A stretch of 64,000 bases of DNA from Guyanagaster necrorhizus (taxonomy: Eukaryota > Basidiomycota > Agaricomycetes > Agaricales > Physalacriaceae), in NCBI RefSeq assembly GCF_019112545.1, contig NW_025064889.1, forward strand, positions 80,912 through 144,911, read 5' to 3'. Below the pieces are notes generated by a model that was given only the letters and a program-made list of their open reading frames with translations, was not told the origin of the DNA and ran no database searches. Below, one piece after another: positions 22,031-31,763 of the stretch (position 1 is the first letter of the stretch; each line of letters opens with the position of its first letter). Made by a program: the position numbers and the translations under genes.

Positions 22031-22493
22031 TCCCCACATTTATTCTTCGACCCCCCGGCTTGCCTGAACCACTCTTTTTGCTGCTCACATGTCGCATTCG
22101 CTCATCCTGGGCAGGGCCGCAGCGCCGGTTGCTCGCTTGTCGGACTAAAGCCACTTGGCGGAGATGGTCCTCTGCAATATCGAATGTCAGCTAGGGTAGA
22201 TGAAGACCGGGGTGCCGTTCAGAGATTCGGCCCGGCGCCCTTCGATCCCGTGCTGCAGCCCAAATGAGCTTGGCATCAATCAAAAAGACTCCTTCTCACC
22301 TTCCCTGCCTCTTTAGCTCACTCCAAACTGTATTCGTACATCGTCTCAATGGTCACTGGTAAGTGCAATTGGCACCCACACCACTACTGGACCAGGCTGG
22401 TCAAACGTGTCTTGATTTAACATGGGCTTGCGTTTCTCTGGATATATTCTTCCTGATAGCACAATCCCCACGGGCTTTAGATCTCCATCAATC

Positions 22494-22526
22494 TGTGGGG
22501 AATTTCGAATTCGACATTTCCCCGCA
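22494..22526. promoter_or_regulatory. conserved promoter inverted repeat, copy 2
   Basis: Same block as at 18700, TGTGGGGAATTTCGAATTCG then ACATTTCCCCGCA; here the centre GAATTC makes the symmetry better. Its spacing to the TATA box differs from copy 1 (about 86 versus 120 bp), which is compatible with an enhancer-type activator or repressor site. Confidence 0.5.
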
Positions 22527-22612
22527 CCAACTCCATTTTTGACAAGCTCTATTGACGGAATGCGGAAAGTGCAAAAAAAGTGCCAGTGCCCCTAGTTAGC
22601 ATCTAGCCTGTC

Positions 22613-22620
22613 TATAAAAG
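22613..22620 (+). promoter_or_regulatory. TATA box of transporter gene 2
   Basis: TATAAAAG, 82 bp before the ATG at 22702, in the context TCTATAAAAGAC shared with copy 1. Confidence 0.65.
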
Positions 22621-22701
22621 ACTGCACATCGAGAAAAAGAACTCTAATTGCTTTTCTCCCTTGCCGACTACTACTACACTATAAGCTTACACCACTATCG
22701 A

Positions 22702-23621
22702 ATGTCGTCCACTGACGTCGATAAGCTCGAATTGGGCATCACCGAAGATATCACCCATCTCTCGATTCAAGGTCACTTCGCCAACGCCAATCATCCTTCT
22801 CCACCCGTCGCCGCCCCGCCTCCTGCTAATGGCTCCGTTCTGTAAGTTTATCATTGTAGCGTTCGACGTCGGGCTAATTTCTAAAATCAATCTCCAGGGG
22901 TCTCTTCTCCTTCGGTTCTACATGTATCGTCCTTTCTCTATACAACGCCCAGGCCAGCGGAATCACCATCCCCAACGCTGTAGTCGGCATGGCTTTATTC
23001 GTTGGCGGCGTATCCCAGTTTACCGGTGGAATTATCGAATTTTGTCGCAGGAGCACGTTCACGGGATCAGGTTTGTGCGGTCCCTCGCCTTTTCGGTGCC
23101 TTGTAACCCACTTAACTACCCTGTAGTGTTCTGTATCTATGGAACCTTCTGGCTGTCATATGCAGCCGTCCTGCTTCCTGGAACTGGCATTGCCTCTGCA
23201 TATAATGGTGAGGAAAACATGCTTGGCGATGCCCTCGATATCTACCTCATCGTATGGGCCATCATCACCGTCATGTTCTTGTATGTTTCCTCCGAGTAAC
23301 TATGCTAGTACCTATTGCTAAGGTCCACGTAGGATTGTCGCGCTCCGGAAAACTGTGGCTTTGATTACCGTATTGGCAGCCCTTGTTGTAACCTTCCTCC
23401 TGCTCGCTATAGCCGAGTTCACAGGACGTTCAGCGTATGTACCTTCCTCTCGTCTATGTCTTTGTATGTGCTCACGTCCTCGATCCTATAGTTTTGCAAA
23501 GGCAGGAGGGATTGTCGGTGTCATCCCCGGATTTGGTGCACTTTACATCGGTCTTGCAGACCTATTGGCTGCAGACCCTTTCCCACCTTTTCTCTTACCT
23601 CAGGGGGATTTCAAGCATTAA
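22702..23621 (+). CDS. GPR1/FUN34/YaaH-family acetate transporter, copy 2
   Basis: Exons 22702-22841, 22898-23070, 23127-23280, 23333-23434 and 23492-23621 encode 232 aa, with four of five exon lengths identical to copy 1. Helices match copy 1 (IVEFCRRSTFTGSV, FWLSYAAVLLPGTGI), with changes mainly in loops (AYNGEENMLGDALDIY against AYDGNADMLGDALGIY) and at the N-terminus. The fourth intron is nearly identical in the two copies (CTCACGTCCTCGATCCTATAG), which suggests gene conversion or selection on the region. Both frames are intact. Whether they differ in substrate or regulation cannot be told from sequence. Confidence 0.9.
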
Positions 23622-24371
23622 CATTATCATTGTGACGCCACAGAAAATTTAATTTAATATCGTACTAAGAGAATGATTCTGCCGGCTAGTAAAATACACG
23701 ACATTTGTAAATTATGTAGAGTTACTAAAACGGTACTTTACAATGATTCTTGGCACTCAGGAAGAAAAGAAACGGGTGCTATAAGATCGGTGCGGCGCCA
23801 TCTCAGCGTCTCTACAGGTTCGTTCACTTTATCAGGGACAGTGATCAGAAAAAAAGACCCATTCTTCTCCACTCCCTCGTTCACTTGACACGAGATATTG
23901 AGCGGTTTGATCGGCTTTGTCGCCTAGAGTCAACGCATCTCGAGCCTAAACGGTCTGGTTCAATTCTATTTGATTCCCAACGGTAATGCTTAGTGCCGAT
24001 TAAAAAGTACTATAATCACGTTCACTGCAAGGAGACCTTGGCGCCGCTTTTTTTTTGGTCCAGAAGCTCAGGAACCCTTCTAAAGAGCGGAAGGTATGTT
24101 TGAAATTCTATGAAAAAGTCTCAGATGTCTGCGCGTCATGACAATAACTGGTGATTCTATTTGGGTACCCGAGGAGATAGCCAGGGCGTCTTGTGAAGAA
24201 ATTAGTCACTATACCCTGAGGTTCTGTCGAAAGAAAAGTATTGCATAATTCATGTCATTTACGTATCACCAAGGGAATCCAAGTATCGCTGCATCAGAGG
24301 GCACTTCACCTTGTTGTGCGCGCATCCGCTCCCCAACTTCAGAAGTAGCCCTATCACGTTCCTCATCCGTC

Positions 24372-24706
24372 GCGGGTCGCGCTGTTACAATAAATGCGTA
24401 CGCACTAGCATCATGGCAGACGACTCCAAAGGTGAGTGAACTAGAGTTCTACTTTGGTCCTCTGTGCTTGTTCTTGAAGCAAATCCCCCAAGATCGTGAA
24501 ACTAACCAAATCCGTTCTCCTTGGCGAAGCTTCGAATGTCTATCTGCTTTGTGAGGATGAACCTGCCGGGCACAAAAGGCAAATTTTGCAAGGATACGAC
24601 TGCCCATGTCTACGATGCAGGTCATTGGGTGCATATGGAAGCCAAAGATGAGGTTAACCGGGATCTGTTTGCATAGATTCAGGCAGTTGAGGTCAAGACG
24701 GCGTAA
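24372..24706 (+). pseudogene. truncated epoxide-hydrolase gene end (left inverted copy)
   Basis: Plus-strand sequence from about 24372 matches the reverse strand of the complete gene at 42649-43870, from the middle of its fourth exon to the stop. It has ACTAGCATCATGGCAGACGA, an intron with GTGAGT, then CCCAAGATCGTG, DTTAHVYDAGHWVHMEAKDE and the final EVKTA with TAA at 24704-24706. It lacks the first three exons, hence the nucleophile Asp, and has an in-frame TAG at 24674-24676 where the intact copy has Trp. It marks the outer breakpoint of the inverted duplication: sequence left of 24370 belongs to the transporter repeats. Confidence 0.8.
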
Positions 24707-24814
24707 AAAATAGACGTGAAGAACAAGAAAAAAGGCTTATATGTAATAGTAGTCGAGTTTACTTGGACATAGCCTTTCTTTCAGTTGAACCCATAAGCAA
24801 ATTACCACCGCAGA

Positions 24815-25497
24815 TCATTCATATACTCTAGTCGTCACTGTCGTCACTGTTGCTATCCTCTTCGTCAGAGAAGCTGTCTTCATATTGAGCGCCCACAGCA
24901 GCGAGACCAGGTCCAGAGGGTCGTGTTTCCGGTATCGATCCACTTTGTTCGCAAACGCCCATGGCCAAGCCACTGCTAGAATCTTTAAGCCCCTGTCTTG
25001 GTATATGATTATATTCTGCTGTTCGCTAGCGATGCAAGCGATGTCGATGATTCTGGACTGGGCGTGAATATACAAATATGCTGCAGGTTGCAGGGCTTAC
25101 TGACCCTGTGATTGGGTATTAGATGTTCTCCATCGCAGTTCATCCAGTGTTGAAGGAATGATCGATCTAAACCGATTCGGTCCATCACCCATTGTACTTG
25201 TCCGAAGAGGTCGTTACCGTGCCTCTCCTTGGGGTGAAAACAATCATTATTGTCAGAGACACCCGCCAGGTGGCGTGAGATGTAATCGATATCTTCTGTG
25301 CACTGCCTAGATTGTAGCGAGCCAACGAATACAGCACCACCGTGAATGATGAAGGTAGTTTGCTCGTTGCGTATAGCGAAAAGTTGTCTGGAGAGGTCTC
25401 TATAGATTTCCTGTAGATCACCCTTTTGGAGAACAACACGACATTGTTCGACGGCGGGTTGTACGGAAACGTAAAAAGTAGTTTGGAATGTCTCCAT
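24815..25497 (-). CDS. nucleotidyltransferase-like protein, left copy (DxD intact)
   Basis: Exon 1 runs from ATG 25497 (METFQTTFYVSVQPAVEQC) to 25105 and exon 2 from 25057 to 24815, giving 211 aa. Residues around 55-80 read TFIIHGGAVFVGSLQSRQC then TEDIDYISRHL. GG...G...TxDID is the signature of the MNT/AbiEii-type polymerase-beta nucleotidyltransferase fold, with both metal-binding Asp present. The rest (LKILAVAWPWAFANKVDRY) resembles the helical second half of such proteins. Another frame at the 3' end would give an acidic tail EDSFSDEEDSNSDDSDD, and the right copy has a similar acidic stretch, so the true C-terminus is uncertain. Substrate unknown: bacterial relatives act as antitoxin kinases or tRNA/protein nucleotidylases. 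Confidence 0.55.
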
Positions 25498-25744
25498 GTG
25501 CGTCTGATAACGTATCAATGCCTAAAGATGAACGACAAGGTGCGGACAAAGTCCTTTAAAGGCATGGTGAGTCGTGAATCTGTTTATTTGATAGACGTTT
25601 GTCCATCATTATCGAGACCAGCAGACTTATCAGGCTGAGCACAGGGGTAAGAGTCAAATATTTGAATATTCCTTACGATTGCGACTCTGAATTTGTATAC
25701 CATACTCATTCAGCGTTCTTGCCTTTGAACGCGTTTCAGCGTAA

Positions 25745-26068
25745 TTATCGGACGCACCGTAAGAAGATTTCAGATCCGTGGTACGTTTGTAAAAGAGATA
25801 ACTCTGCAAAGGACGTGGAGTACCTGTTACTACCGGAAGGAAAGACAATTTCGGCCCGACCGTAAACGAGAACGTTATCTCTGGCATTAGTAAGAAAGAT
25901 AAGCTTTCTGTCACTGAACCTCACAGCGTCGGGCTGGTCCCCATTTATGAAACTCGAAGCCAAGTCTGGTCCGGGCCGTGACGACGCTGCAAGTGTATAT
26001 TCAATGGAATGTCTAATTTGAGAGAAGGGACTCCCTTGTTCCCAGTTGAGTGCATTAGCTTCAAGCAC
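25745..26068 (-). CDS. unidentified coding-looking exon
   Basis: The reverse strand reads MLEANALNWEQGSPFSQIRH... and then FSDRKLIFLTNARDNVLVYG, with good coding character and a possible GTACTC donor after PSGSNR. It lies between the gene A and nucleotidyltransferase copies on the same strand, and the corresponding right-arm interval (41017-41713) has no obvious match. It could be a lost 3' exon of gene A or an inserted fragment. No family recognised. Confidence 0.3.
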   Translation of the reverse strand: MLEANALNWEQGSPFSQIRHSIEYTLAASSRPGPDLASSFINGDQPDAVRFSDRKLIFLTNARDNVLVYGRAEIVFPSGSNRYSTSFAELSLLQTYHGSEIFLRCVR

Positions 26069-26203
26069 GAAATTGCGGCAAGGGTAGTGAAATGCACAGA
26101 GGACTAGAACAGCTCTTCAACTGAACCTACGCTTGTGTATATCGTTTCCTTTCACAAGTAAAAATATGAGTGATGATTAGGGCCATATAGAAAAATATTT
26201 GGG

Positions 26204-27077
26204 CTACTCACCACGCGAATTCCAAAAATCCCGTCTTGGCGATGAAGTTCCGTTTTGAAAAAATCTCCGAATATTCATCCTCTGGCCATCGAATATGAGG
26301 GGCTTTGCGATACTCATCGACGATACGACGTTTGGGAGATGGTCCGACATTTGCACACCATCTCGGGGCACGCTCACGCCGAGGGGGGGTAATCTGGGGT
26401 TCCATTGGCCTGAAACCTTTCCTACCCATCTATCTCTTCTGACGTTCAGTCTGTCTAACCTCCAGTTATACACTTCGGCCATTTGCTCTGCAATACAAGT
26501 GGCGAAAACGTATCGAATAGGATCATTCCCGAACCATGGTGTTGGATCCGGGATATCCTCAATGAGCCATTCTCCTCCGTAGATCCAGTGACATGGATGA
26601 ATAAATACACGCACCCCACGTCGCCAGAAGTACTGGATCTCGTTCCCAACGGTAATCCAATCCCCTTTTCTCCGAACTTGTTCGGCCGCTAGGACGAGGC
26701 GGATAAAGGAAGTCATTGGTGTATCATCCCGCTCCCTGATGAACCGAGAAGCTCTGCCAGGTGAAGGGGTCGATCGTCACTAAGGTCGGACTGAATGTAA
26801 GAAGAAGTCGATTTTTGAAGTGCATCGGAGGAAAAAGAACGAAATAAGGTGCGCAGTCCTTGGGAGAGAAGAGCAATAAGAAACAAGAATGCAAATAGTC
26901 GCATGTGTATGTACGGTAGGCTTTCCATTCATGATCAAGGACAGCTTGACGACCAGGCGACAGAAAGTGATACAAGAATGTGTGTTCGAGGAAAATTTCA
27001 AGGAATTCCAAATGGTAAAGGATAATGTTGAGCTGATGTCTGAATGAGTAGATCTCCAAAATGTACGTCATCACCAT
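26204..27077 (-). pseudogene. gene A, left copy, frameshifted
   Basis: Starts MVMTYILEIYSFRHQ at 27077 and ends TGFLEFAW, closely following the intact copy at 40105-41016. Two shifts break it. Near 26735-26765 the DPF..LAELL region changes frame before RFIRERDDTPMTSFIRLVL. At the G7 run 26383-26389 one base is missing: eight would restore the RLPPPRRERAPRWCANVGP reading that matches the right copy's RLPPPQPEHPPSWCAKVGP. The first 60 residues hold a hydrophobic segment in both copies. An undetected intron cannot explain the G7 shift. Confidence 0.7.
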
Positions 27078-28264
27078 GACGGTCAGGAAAGATAGTAGAT
27101 GGCTATTTCCCAGCCTGACTGGACGAAGGAAATATTACTTGCAGAACACCACTGGGAACGAGACTAGATATATTATAGTGAATGCCGATGGGCGGCATCT
27201 TCAATTTGGCTCTATTTATCAACGGGTGCTCGGCACTGACAAGACGCTCGACTATTCCAAGTGTGGAAGCATCTCGCAGGCCTTCATGCAAACCTCTGTT
27301 GATGGGCCGTCACAGCCACCACGTGCATCCATCGTCACCGCGACGCGTAACGCGATACCGCCGGCCTCTCCTTATTCAATGCATATCGCCGTCTTCACCC
27401 AAGCTGCATACTCGACAGTAGAAGATACCGCCACCGACAGACTATCAATAAAAACAACTGTAGCATGCCTGGCAATTGTCTATGGTTTCGGAATCGGAAT
27501 CAATGATGTCTTCCCGCTGTAGTACACGAGATGACACGCATATATGCATAAGGCGATGCCCAGGGAAGTAGAGCGATAGCACGGAAATAGCTATTCTATA
27601 GGTGTGGGTCTTCTTGCCAATGGCACACTTCTGCAATGTTTCTAAACGATATAACACCAGTTCATCCCCACGACGTTGTCTAGAGCTGGGAGCGCGTAGC
27701 AAGGATACACCACCTACCGCCCAAGGCCCCATTCCGTCAGCGTCAGTTCTATACTGAGATTTTGAATCCTGCCACTCTGGGTTGTTGTCTAATGTAGGTG
27801 CTCGGTGCCCGGCGTCATCAAGCTAGCTCTTCTTTCGGGTCGGCTCGAGGAAGCTATACCAGATATCGTGCAAATATAACAAGAGCGGTTCTCGGGACGC
27901 CGCGGCATTCTCCATCAGAAGACTAGAACATCTATTCACAGCTTCTCACAGCGTTAGATCCTTTTTATAGGACTAAGAACCTTTCCTCTCATTGCATCTT
28001 ATTCCTCGGCCGTGTCCCACAATGCTCATCTACAAAAACTTTGTTCTGTTTTCATTGATTCGTCATATTTGGTCCGTACTCAGGCAACGAAGCGCCTCGA
28101 AGCTTGCCCCACTATGTAATCGAACATCCTTCTATCCATTTTGTAACCTCTTGGGGCGCCTCTTCAGTTTTCTTCCGCCACAATCAAAGCAGCGGATATC
28201 TCAATCCCTATGTTTCTTTGGATGGGGGTACACGAGTTCGACAGCCAGAAACCTGCAGGCAGAC
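27078..28264. other. intergenic between inverted arm and membrane-protein gene
   Basis: A 153-codon plus-strand frame (27061-27522) and an 87-codon reverse frame (27445-27732) overlap without recognisable motifs. Neither resembles the caspase gene that abuts gene A in the right arm, so the duplication ends near 27077. Confidence 0.35.
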
Positions 28265-30583
28265 ATGTACTTCAGCTATAATTGTTCGAGCACTCTACCC
28301 ATACGTGTGGTTCCCGAACCCATTCCCAACGAGGTCTTGCACGAGTCAGGGTCAGGTCACGATGACTTGGCGGGCATGACGCCACAGTCTGGGTCATTGT
28401 CAGAGACTGGTAACTCGAGTACCATGTCCCAGCCTGCCAGCGTCGTGGATACCGCTTTGCCATCGCCTGATACCACAACAACGTTGGGCGATTCAGAAGA
28501 ATCTTTGCCAGAAAAGATGCCCTCCGAGGCATGCTCTGTCATTGGAGAACTATTCTACACCATTGCTCCCACGGAGTTCGAACGATATCAACGACCAGAT
28601 GTGGTGTAGGTCAGCATATTCTATGGAACAATCAAATGCTGAGCTCTTTTTCGTCCAGAGAAGACAAACATATCAACTATGACATCCCTCGATTGACGGT
28701 CTCGCTCGCTCGGTATGTCCGAAACACATCTGTTTTTCGCGCAAATAAACTGCAACCCTCTGTAGAAGTGAACTTCCTCAACCATGGACTTCGCATACCC
28801 ATCCTGAAGGGGCCCGTTATTTCCGCTGCGAACACGATGTATGTGGTTCACTCTGTGCCTCTTCTTGAATACTAATTTAAACTGACACAGCTGTTTACTA
28901 TCTACACCGAGGCGCGCTTGCTTGATCCGCAGATATTACAAGCTGTTCGGCAATTTGTGGACCAAGTCGACGAATATCTGACACGCCGTGATGTCACGGA
29001 AGTATCATTTGACACCGAAAATGTGGACCTCGTCTTGGATGTCACTCTCAGCGATACGAAGAGGACGATTTGCGGATACTACTTTGCCCACCACGAAAAT
29101 CGAACAGTGTTCTGGTTGGACGAATTCGAATCTTCAGAGCGTCTTTGGCCGGACATCAATGGGGTCACTTCGCCAGAGCACATTCGTCAGTATTGATATT
29201 CATGTGATCATTCTCGTTTCGCGCACGCACTAATTGCTGGGTGCCAATAGTACATGAAATACAGTCACAATATTGGTATGGGCAGATTGAACCAACTACG
29301 AGCGTATTTTGTTAACGAGCTCCTCCTGCAGGCATCACTGCGCCCTCTTTCCGTCTCCTCGGTGTGCATCGCAAGCAGTAATCGACGAACTGAGAGATAT
29401 CATCCTCCATGCCATTGGCGGTGAGTTATACCCCCCCCCCCCTTGCTCTGCCTTCCCATTTATGCCCCAGGATCATCAGATAGTTTGGTGTCAACGACGT
29501 CCACCATTTCTTATAGTATAGAGGAGCTTCGGGGAATGCTGCAACTTCTTCCTGCGAGGAGTCGAGATAATCATGATGAATCTGGGGCAGGAGTTTCTCG
29601 AATTGTTTACATTCTCATGAAACACTTTGGTCCGTTCCCCCTATTCCGCTACATGCCACGGTGCATACTTAATTATCTTGTCGATTAGCCCACGACCGCT
29701 TCCTTCACTTTTACGGTGAACCTGCGGCACGACTCAATCGCGGTACCTCCATTTATGACAAGAACAAAGTTCACATGCACTCCTTTCTATTTCACATACT
29801 CCAGCACCTACTCTTCGCTGCGCCCTGTGCCCACCTTCACGAGATTGAATCCATGCTGTCGGATGGATTGCTTAGTCGGGAAGCCTGGAGAGGTTTTATC
29901 GATAAGATTTGTCAAGACTGGTCCCATCTGACTGTATACGTAAGTCTTCCGATATCAAGGCCTGATAAACACTGATGTGCATGCCAGTCTACGGTGCTCA
30001 TCAATGTAGACGTCGCGTTTTTATCAATCCAGTCGGTCGATACCGGTCCGAGTAGTTCGCCTCTCAAGATTTTTATATACCTTTCGGTAGTTTCGTCCCT
30101 TGGGAGCATATTCTTTGCTCTGTTGCTCCTCCGCCGCAACAACACAAGACTGAATATCTCGACAGATGAAGCTGTGAGTTATTTGCGTGAGCGTAATATC
30201 ATTCGTTTCTTGATGAAATTTTCAACAGGCGACGATCATGAACTCGTACCAAGATTCTTCTTACAGGTATGAGAATATTGCAATCCTTTACAGTCTTCCG
30301 TATGCTCTGCTCATGTGGGGGTGGGTGTTTTCTTTTCCTTTCGGTTCAAATCGTAATTCTGATGGCCGGGTTTAGGATCGTCTTTTTCGTCACTGCGTTT
30401 ATGATCATGTGTTTATGGAACACTGCACCGGTGACTCTTGTTCTATCTAGTGTAGCATGGGTTATTTTGGGCAGCTTGATCATTTTCTACGGGTGGGTGA
30501 CTTGTACTGACGCTCGTCAATGGCTGCTGTCGATTCCGGAGTTGTTGCACAACTCAAGCATGTACCGCCTGCTTGTCAAGTGA
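28265..30583 (+). CDS. Agaricomycete-type multi-pass membrane protein of unknown function
   Basis: From 28891 eight exons splice in frame (28891-29185, 29251-29275, 29332-29420, 29471-29629, 29689-29939, 29988-30173, 30229-30320, 30376-30583). They read WLDEFESSERLWPDINGV, SQYWHHCALFP, DELRDIILHAIG, HDRFLHFYGEP, LINVDVAFLSIQSVD, YLSVVSSLGSIFFALLLLR and IAILYSLPYALLMWG. This is a family I know as uncharacterised and multi-copy in mushrooms, ending in three or four transmembrane helices. The 25-nt exon is needed for the QYW junction. N-terminal exons before 28891 are less certain: ATG 28265 opens an acidic Ser/Thr-rich region that ends near 28609. The fourth intron of the spliced series begins GTGAGTTATA followed by C12. 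Cellular role unknown. Confidence 0.8.
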
Positions 30584-31763
30584 CTGGCAGGTAGACAATA
30601 GTATTTATTCACGTCATCGACGAGTAAGGCTTCGTCGGCGCTAAGTAGTACTGCTCCCTTATCATGTTATTTATTATACTTATGACATGAGAAAGATCCG
30701 ATGCACCAGGATTATTACGAAGCTAGACGCCTTACTGTTTTCGAAACAACAAGCGCCCAGCTTTGTAGATAAAGTATCGACAGTCTACTGCGACGATCTT
30801 GCTGAAAACTCTAGAACAATGACTACCATGACGTGAGTATTCACCGTCCTCATCCTACCTTGCAAGGACCAAGGATAGAACTAGTGACACAAAGGACGTC
30901 CAGCGATCTGGGTCAGAACTGACGCCGAGTTCCCAGAATGGACCTGCCGGAGGTGCGTATCCAAATACCTGTTGAGTTGGCTTGGCGTCTGACAGCGCCA
31001 AGTGTAGGATCATCGTCTGCCGCGACTCCGAATTCCTCCAGCTTGGAACCTGAGATCGTAGTAGACTACGACTCCGAGTGAGTGTATCCTGGATGAGTGT
31101 TGATACTGCATTGAGCTCCTGTAGTTTCGAAGACAGAGGAGAGGATAAGCCGCCAACGGTGACTGTGAGGACTGCAAGCAATGCAGGGGGAACCGGGGGG
31201 GTGAAGAAGCCGAAATAAATCACAAGTGTAGCCAACAACCAGTGTTCGAACTGACGGGAAAAGTATTGTTGAATGAGACACGTGTTACCCGACTTTTCCC
31301 ACCTATATTACCCATATTGTACACCGCCGCCTACGGACTCTCTCGTTTACCCGAGCTCCTATACTTCACACCAACCACAAGCTGCCCAGTTCTGAGTGTT
31401 ACCCATTCACCAAGGCTCGACTGAACAAAAGAAATAAGCAGAGCCTTGTCTTTTCCATGTACTGGTTGATGGCATGATAATCAGATGGAAGTGGATCTGA
31501 CTGATTAACTTCTCTTCTTCCATCTCTTGGCCGAGAATACTCTTAATCATGGGACATCCATTACGTGAACGGTCTTGACCGCAAGTGCCCAGCCGTGTGT
31601 AATAGAGGTACTATCTTGTCCCTACGCATGCTTTCGGCGACAGATATTAAATATATTCGAGGCTCATCTCAATGGAAAAAAAAACTGACAGGCCAACGGA
31701 GAGAAGTCAAGGATCTGTTTGGATGACATGTAGTCTTTACAAAAAAGTATTTAACCTTTGATA
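30584..31763. other. intergenic with an unassigned reverse frame
   Basis: A reverse frame at 30855-31238 (127 codons, MLATLVIYFGFFTPPVPPALL) has a hydrophobic start and no further motif. It may be a fragment of a membrane protein. Otherwise nothing recognisable. Confidence 0.3.

Larger units (their letters stand above)
24372..27077 (-). repeat. left arm of inverted segmental duplication
   Basis: Carries epoxide-hydrolase fragment (+), nucleotidyltransferase-like gene (-) and gene A (-). The same three genes occur in the same mutual arrangement but flipped at 40105-42985. The arms are about 2.7-2.9 kb, with about 13 kb of unrelated genes between them. The intergenic part 25500-26200 does not obviously match the right arm. 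Confidence 0.75.

Noticed and set aside
29431..29442. C12 run as a possible assembly artefact breaking the membrane-protein gene
   Set aside because: It lies inside an intron with good GT and AG ends, so its length does not affect the frame.
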